The position numbers were made by a program, and so were the translations under genes. The notes below the pieces were generated by a model. The model was not told the origin of the DNA and ran no database searches. It saw only the letters and a program-made list of their open reading frames with translations. Of a stretch of DNA of 10,059 nt, positions 5,925 to 10,059 are shown one piece after another (the stretch's first letter is position 1; every line of letters begins with the position of its first letter). This DNA is from Ruminococcus sp. (GTDB lineage: Bacteria > Bacillota > Clostridia > Oscillospirales > Ruminococcaceae): positions 1-10,059 of the forward strand of contig JAILFF010000132.1 of assembly GCA_024697705.1 (NCBI GenBank). The letters are read 5' to 3'.

Positions 5925-8675
5925 TTATTCGACCGACTTCAGCGAAACTGCGGGGTCGATCTTTATCAGCTTGAAATAAAGCGCTCCGCTCACCAAAAGC
6001 GAAAACAATACCGTCAGAAGCGAGCCGTATATCACCGCACTCGGAGAAAGCTCCCCCACCAGCATAAGCGCGTCGATCTCTATCGCCGAGATAAGATAGC
6101 TGTGAAGAAGCTTCCCGAAGACCGCGCCGGGTATCAGCCCGATAAGCGTTAATGCGAACGTTTCGCGGAAGATGTACGCCGCCGTTTCCTTATCGTAAAA
6201 GCCCAGAACCTTAAGCGACGCAAGCTCCCTTTGTCTTTCGTTGATATTTATGTCGGCAAGATTGTACAGCACCGTTGCCGCAAGCAGCATGGCGCAGAAG
6301 ATCAGTATCAGGATAATCCTGTCCATCAGCCCCGAGCGGTCGGTAAAGCTCGATTCAATGTCGGAAAGCCACATTATACCCAAAACGCCTTTTACGGATA
6401 AAATGCTTTGGGCGAGGGTCTTCTTGTCAAGTTCCTCGTCGGTATTGACAAGCACAAGATTTGTTTCGTGGCTGCCCGGAAAGCGCTCTTTAAACATCTC
6501 TCCGTCAATAAAGACATAGTTTACGGCGTAATTCTCGGCAATACCCGTGATCGGGAACGATACAAGGTCGCCCTCGTCGGTGCGTATCTCGATATCTCCG
6601 CCTTCTGTCAGTCCGCAGAGCTTTGCTAACTTTTCCGTGACCACCGCGCCGCCTGTCTGCGAGAGCTTTTGCCCGCTTTCGGGATCGCGCAGCGTGAAAT
6701 AGCCTTCGAGGTCTCCGCTTGTCGCTATCAGATTGGCGCTGTATTTTTTATTGTTGTTTCCTGCGCTAAGTGTCTTCCATTCGACAGCCTGCGCCGAGCT
6801 TACGCCCGTACATTCGGCAAGACCCTCCGTGCTGCTGTCGTTTTCTGTAAAGATTGCCGCGGAATATGTCAGTATCCCGCCGAACTGTTTTTTCAGTATC
6901 GAAACTACCGAACCGCGAAGCCCGAAGCCCGCCGTGATAAGCGCACAGCAGCCCGCAACGCCGACGATTGTCGTCAGAGCGCGTTTTTTGTAGCGGAAGA
7001 GATTTCTCGCCGTTACTTTTGAGATAAAGCCCAGCCTGCGCCAGATGAAGCCTGCCCTTTCGAGCAGCGTTCTTTTGCCGAGAGCGGGCGGTTTTGGTCG
7101 CATAAGCTCCGCCGTTTGAGAGGAAAGCTCTCGTCGGCAGGTGTATATTGCGGCTGCGCTGACGAGCGTTACCGATATTGCCGCGGATATTATCAGATAA
7201 TCTGTTCTGAAAGCCGAGCGCGTCATCGGGATATTATAAAGCACTTTATAGGTGTTTATCATGACTGCGGGCAGAACTTTCATACCCGCTGCCGAGCCGC
7301 CCGCGCTGCCGATAAGCGCCGCCGATACTCCATAAATCAGAAATCTTGCCAGCACCGCACCGCCGCCGTAGCCCAGCGCACGGTACGCGCCTATCGTTAC
7401 GCGCTGCTCATCGACCATTCTCGACATAGCGGTAAGACAGACAAGCGCTGCGGTCAGCGCGAAAAACGGCGGGAACGCCTGCGCCAGTCGGGCAGTCTTC
7501 TCGGTGTCCGAACGAAACGACTCGTAATCGCTGAACGAGAACCTGTCGCCCTTGTAGACCCTCAGCTCCGGTGCCGCCGCAAGCTGTTCTTTTCCGTCTT
7601 CAAGCTCCGCTCTTGCTTCGGCAAGCTCGTCTTCGAGCGACTTTCTGAACTCTCCGCTTTCGTCATTAAGAAGCGATTCAAGTGTTCTTACCTGCAATTC
7701 TGCTCTTGAAACGGCAGCTTTTGCGATAATGCTTTTTGAGCCGCCGTATTTGTTCCGCGTCTGTTCGGCAAGCTTTTGCGCGTCTTCAAGACGTCTTTCA
7801 AGCTCTGCGGGTTCGGCGGCAAGCATATCCTCGGCGCGGCTGACAGAACTTTCGGCGTTATCTATCTTGTTCTGCGTGTCCTCTTTAAGTTTGTCGTAGC
7901 GGGCGGCTTCGCTTTCCTCAAAAGCCCTTACTGCGTCCTTTCCGTATTCGCCGACCGCCTGCTTGTATTCTTCCGAAAACGGGTCAAGGCTTTCGGGAAT
8001 ATCAAGCGTCACAAACATATCGGTATAATAATCGCAGACAAAATCTGACTCGGGTATATAGATATTGCTGTTTACCACACCGTCGCCCAGTGAGGACGAA
8101 TCGCGCTCATAGCCCAGAAACATCGGTGAAATAACAATACCTACTATCGTGAAGTTATCGCGTGCGAGAGTATTTTCAAGCGGATCGTTTTCGGGGTCGC
8201 TCGTTGTAAGACCTATCTCGGCACCCACTTTAAATTCTCTCGGAGAGGTTAGTTTAAGCTCTACGGCACATTCATTCTTTGCCTTCGGCAGCCTGCCCTC
8301 TACGACGTAGGGACGGTTTATAAAATTCACACTGTCACGAGAAATGTTTTCGGGTATCGAGAATGCCTTGATAATTATGCTTTTGTCGTTTTTATAGCAA
8401 AGCTCCTTGGTGTATCCCGCAAATGCACCCTTTACGCCCTCTGCGTTTCTGACAGCGGCTATCTCGTCCGACTTTACACCGATATTCGAGCGCAGCCGCA
8501 AGTCCATAAGCGAGCTTTCCCGAACATAGTCCGAAGCCGCGCCCATCATAGCGGGAGCTACTGCGCGAAGCCCCGTGAAGAAACCGCAGCCGAGCGCTAT
8601 CATCAGCATGACCGAGATAAATCTTCCCGGCGTGCGGAGTATCTCCCGAAACGAATCCTTGATAAGCGGCTTAAT
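5925..8675 (-). CDS. FtsX/MacB-type ABC transporter permease with large coiled-coil extracytoplasmic domain
   Basis: With the start proposed here the protein has 916 residues. It has one N-terminal membrane helix (about 19-40), a large external domain with a long coiled coil (about 247-367, rich in Glu/Lys/Ala heptads), and membrane helices near 401-417, 443-465 and 493-512. Another helix follows near 566-586, then a second external domain, and the last three helices near 786-805, 838-855 and 880-902. Two FtsX modules show the typical cytoplasmic turns VDEQRVTIGAYRALGY and INERQRELASLKVLGF. An ATG at 8609 would remove the first 22 residues, which are typical of the family (KPLIKDSFREI...). 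The only in-frame start that keeps them is AUU at 8673-8675, behind AAAGGAG (8686-8692). It overlaps the aminotransferase stop by one base. No ATPase gene is present in the window; the substrate is unknown. Confidence 0.9.
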   Translation of the reverse strand: MKPLIKDSFREILRTPGRFISVMLMIALGCGFFTGLRAVAPAMMGAASDYVRESSLMDLRLRSNIGVKSDEIAAVRNAEGVKGAFAGYTKELCYKNDKSIIIKAFSIPENISRDSVNFINRPYVVEGRLPKAKNECAVELKLTSPREFKVGAEIGLTTSDPENDPLENTLARDNFTIVGIVISPMFLGYERDSSSLGDGVVNSNIYIPESDFVCDYYTDMFVTLDIPESLDPFSEEYKQAVGEYGKDAVRAFEESEAARYDKLKEDTQNKIDNAESSVSRAEDMLAAEPAELERRLEDAQKLAEQTRNKYGGSKSIIAKAAVSRAELQVRTLESLLNDESGEFRKSLEDELAEARAELEDGKEQLAAAPELRVYKGDRFSFSDYESFRSDTEKTARLAQAFPPFFALTAALVCLTAMSRMVDEQRVTIGAYRALGYGGGAVLARFLIYGVSAALIGSAGGSAAGMKVLPAVMINTYKVLYNIPMTRSAFRTDYLIISAAISVTLVSAAAIYTCRRELSSQTAELMRPKPPALGKRTLLERAGFIWRRLGFISKVTARNLFRYKKRALTTIVGVAGCCALITAGFGLRGSVVSILKKQFGGILTYSAAIFTENDSSTEGLAECTGVSSAQAVEWKTLSAGNNNKKYSANLIATSGDLEGYFTLRDPESGQKLSQTGGAVVTEKLAKLCGLTEGGDIEIRTDEGDLVSFPITGIAENYAVNYVFIDGEMFKERFPGSHETNLVLVNTDEELDKKTLAQSILSVKGVLGIMWLSDIESSFTDRSGLMDRIILILIFCAMLLAATVLYNLADININERQRELASLKVLGFYDKETAAYIFRETFALTLIGLIPGAVFGKLLHSYLISAIEIDALMLVGELSPSAVIYGSLLTVLFSLLVSGALYFKLIKIDPAVSLKSVE

Positions 8676-9873
8676 CGCCGAACATCTCCTTTGAGAGTCT
8701 GCCGAGTATCTCGGTGCCCTTTATGATGTTTTCATCGGTAGGCGTGGAGAAATTCAGTCTGAACGAGCGGGTATCGTCGGTCTCACTGATCTCAAATGCC
8801 GTACCGGGAACTATCGCTATCTTGTATTCTTTTACCGCCTTAGTGCAGAAATCGAGCATCTGCTGCGTGGTAACGCCCTCGGGCAGAGTACACCAGATGA
8901 AAAGTCCGCCCTGCGGTCTTGTAAAGGTGATCTTGCTTGAAAAACTCTTCTCTATCTGCGAAAGCATAAGAGTGGTCTTTTTCTCGTATACTTTTCTGAG
9001 CTTTTTGAGATGTTCGTTAAGGTCGTACTTTTTTAAGAAGCGGTAGCAAAGCATCTGCGACCACATGGTGGTGTGAACGTCGGCGACCTGCTTGCAGACA
9101 ACGATCTTCTGGATAATATCCTTATGAGCGCAGACATAGCCTACTCTTATTCCCGGGGAGAGTATCTTCGAGAAAGTACCCGAATAGATCACTCTGCCTT
9201 CGGTGTCGAGGGTCTTTATGCTCTTTATTTCCTCGCCCGCGAAGCGCAGATCGCCATAGGGGTTGTCCTCCAGGATAACGGCGCCGTACTTTTTGCAAAG
9301 CTCGAAAGCCTTTACGCGCTTCTCCCACGACATAGTATTTCCCGTAGGATTCTGAAAATTCGGGATAAGGTAAACGAGCTTAACGCCGCCTTCGGCAAGC
9401 TTCTGTTCAAGCTCTTCGATATTAACGCCGTCGCCTTCGAGCCTTACGCCTTTAAGAGCAACGTGATAGGATTTGAAAGCATTCAGCGATCCGATAAAGC
9501 TGGGGCTTTCAACGAGCATAACGTCATTTTCGTTGCAGAGTACCTTAGCCGAAAGCTCGTTTGCCTGCTGTGCGCCGCTCGTGATTATAACGTCGTCGTA
9601 TTCGGGATTGAACACGCCTCTTGCGGCAAGTATCTTCTTGACTTCTTCGCGAAGAGGGGTGTAACCTTCGGTAACGCCGTACTGGAACGCTATCGAGGGT
9701 TCTTCTTCAAGAATTTCCTTCGACAGCTCTTCAAGCTCCTTAGCGGGAAGAGCCTCGGGAGCTGGAGAGCCCGCCGCAAAAGAGATCACCGCGGGGTCTG
9801 CGGAATATTTGAGTATCTCACGGATAGCCGAAGCCTGCAAATGAGAAACCTTTTCGGAAAATTTGAATTCCAT
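8671..9873 (-). CDS. Fold-type I PLP-dependent aminotransferase (class I/II, 2-aminoadipate/MocR-like subgroup)
   Basis: The 400-residue cytosolic enzyme should transfer an amino group between an amino acid and a 2-oxoacid. Landmarks are ISFAAGSPAPE (30-40), SGAQQANELSAK (99-110), PNFQNPTGNT (171-180; Asn175 contacts the cofactor), and LEDNPYGDL (201-209; Asp203 binds the pyridine nitrogen). SGTFSKILSPGIRVGY (231-246) carries Lys236 as Schiff-base lysine, and FRLNFS (371-376) carries Arg372 for the substrate carboxylate. This pattern fits the LysN/aromatic aminotransferase subgroup, which is also the C-terminal half of MocR regulators; no GntR DNA-binding domain is fused here. A longer frame reaches 9924, but GAAAGGAAG sits just upstream of ATG 9873 and the family begins near there. 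Substrate cannot be assigned. The permease follows with a one-base overlap, implying translational coupling. Confidence 0.93.
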   Translation of the reverse strand: MEFKFSEKVSHLQASAIREILKYSADPAVISFAAGSPAPEALPAKELEELSKEILEEEPSIAFQYGVTEGYTPLREEVKKILAARGVFNPEYDDVIITSGAQQANELSAKVLCNENDVMLVESPSFIGSLNAFKSYHVALKGVRLEGDGVNIEELEQKLAEGGVKLVYLIPNFQNPTGNTMSWEKRVKAFELCKKYGAVILEDNPYGDLRFAGEEIKSIKTLDTEGRVIYSGTFSKILSPGIRVGYVCAHKDIIQKIVVCKQVADVHTTMWSQMLCYRFLKKYDLNEHLKKLRKVYEKKTTLMLSQIEKSFSSKITFTRPQGGLFIWCTLPEGVTTQQMLDFCTKAVKEYKIAIVPGTAFEISETDDTRSFRLNFSTPTDENIIKGTEILGRLSKEMFGD

Positions 9874-9923
9874 AAGTCTGTACTTCCTTTCAATCATATG
9901 AGTAAAATAAAATATACAAATCA

Positions 9924-9952
9924 ATTATAACATATATCCGTTCAAAATGCAA
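9924..9952 (-). promoter_or_regulatory. sigma-A promoter of the aminotransferase-permease operon
   Basis: Minus-strand TTGCAT (9947-9952), a 17-base spacer and a perfect TATAAT (9924-9929) place the transcript start near 9917. This gives a leader of about 44 nt before the ATG at 9873. Another TATAAT on the minus strand at 10043-10048 could belong to a second promoter whose -35 box would lie just outside the window. Confidence 0.82.
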
Positions 9953-9956
9953 CCCT

Positions 9957-10059
9957 TGACAAAGAAATAAGGCAATTTTGTCATTTTCCGAAGAAATGGC
10001 GCAATCTGTCGGAAAATGAATGTTTGACGGTTTACTTAATCTATTATATCACTTTCCGA
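9957..10059. repeat. Cluster of inverted and direct repeats, possible operator region
   Basis: TCATTTTCCGA (9981-9991) recurs as its exact reverse complement TCGGAAAATGA (10009-10019), giving a perfect 11-bp inverted repeat with a 17-base centre. A third, direct copy with one mismatch (TCACTTTCCGA) fills 10049-10059 at the window edge. A second inverted repeat, TGACAAA (9957-9963) with TTTGTCA (9977-9983), overlaps the first by three bases and lies just upstream of the aminotransferase -35 box. No T-tract follows on either strand, which argues against a terminator. The arrangement suits a regulator binding site between this operon and whatever lies to the right. No coding sequence is seen in 9931-10059. 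Confidence 0.6.

Noticed and set aside
7116..7709. Plus-strand open frame of 197 codons opposite the permease
   Set aside because: The translation is Arg/Cys-rich and without domain features, and the opposite strand encodes a conserved membrane protein.
8674..9924. Longer aminotransferase start at 9924 (or 9897)
   Set aside because: Both would place the ribosome binding site GAAAGGAAG inside the gene and add residues not typical of the family; the 9924 ATG overlaps the -10 box.
9073..9930. Plus-strand open frame of 285 codons opposite the aminotransferase
   Set aside because: It is fully antisense to a clearly recognised enzyme, matches no family I know, and results from the codon bias of the real gene.
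9956..9984. Plus-strand promoter beginning TTGACA
   Set aside because: The best -10 at 17-base spacing is TGTCAT, four of six matches, and no plus-strand gene follows within the window.

Overview
The window looks like a chromosomal housekeeping and cell-surface region of a low-to-medium GC Bacillota, most likely a gut Oscillospiraceae/Ruminococcus-type clostridium. This rests on a SAM-I riboswitch in front of metK, AAAGGAG-type ribosome binding sites, textbook sigma-A promoters (TTGACA-17-TATAAT), Gram-positive-style secreted protein architecture, and the families present. Every gene reads on the minus strand, so transcription runs from high to low coordinates. No tRNA, rRNA, CRISPR array, transposase, integrase or phage gene is visible.

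Layout in transcription order. (1) 9874-10059 is a control region with a good promoter for the first gene and several inverted copies of an 11-bp motif. (2) 8671-9873 is a fold-type I PLP aminotransferase. (3) 5925-8675 is a large FtsX-type ABC permease whose most plausible start is a rare AUU codon overlapping the aminotransferase stop by one base. (4) 5634-5900 is an 88-residue one-pass membrane protein with a cysteine/acidic tail. (5) 5516-5633 is a spacer with overlapping hairpins. (6) 4421-5515 is ychF. (7) 1622-4366 is a secreted, membrane-anchored homologue of lysosomal galactosylceramidase (GH59) with extra C-terminal domains. (8) 776-1495 is a CpsB/YwqE-type PHP phosphatase with its own consensus promoter. 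(9) 542-716 is the promoter and SAM-I riboswitch, followed by an intrinsic terminator at 484-511. (10) 1-461 is the N-terminal part of metK, cut by the window edge.

Functional reading. Genes 2-4 are tightly packed and probably one operon, although no ABC ATPase is present in the window. The ychF and GH59 genes are 54 bases apart with no clear promoter or terminator between them, so read-through is possible. The phosphatase and metK are independent units. metK is controlled by SAM-dependent transcription attenuation, and both alternative structures can be traced in the sequence. I do not see a coherent multi-gene novel system. The points most worth following are the anchored bacterial GALC homologue, the AUU start of the permease, the repeated operator-like motif at the right edge, and the permease/small-protein pair.
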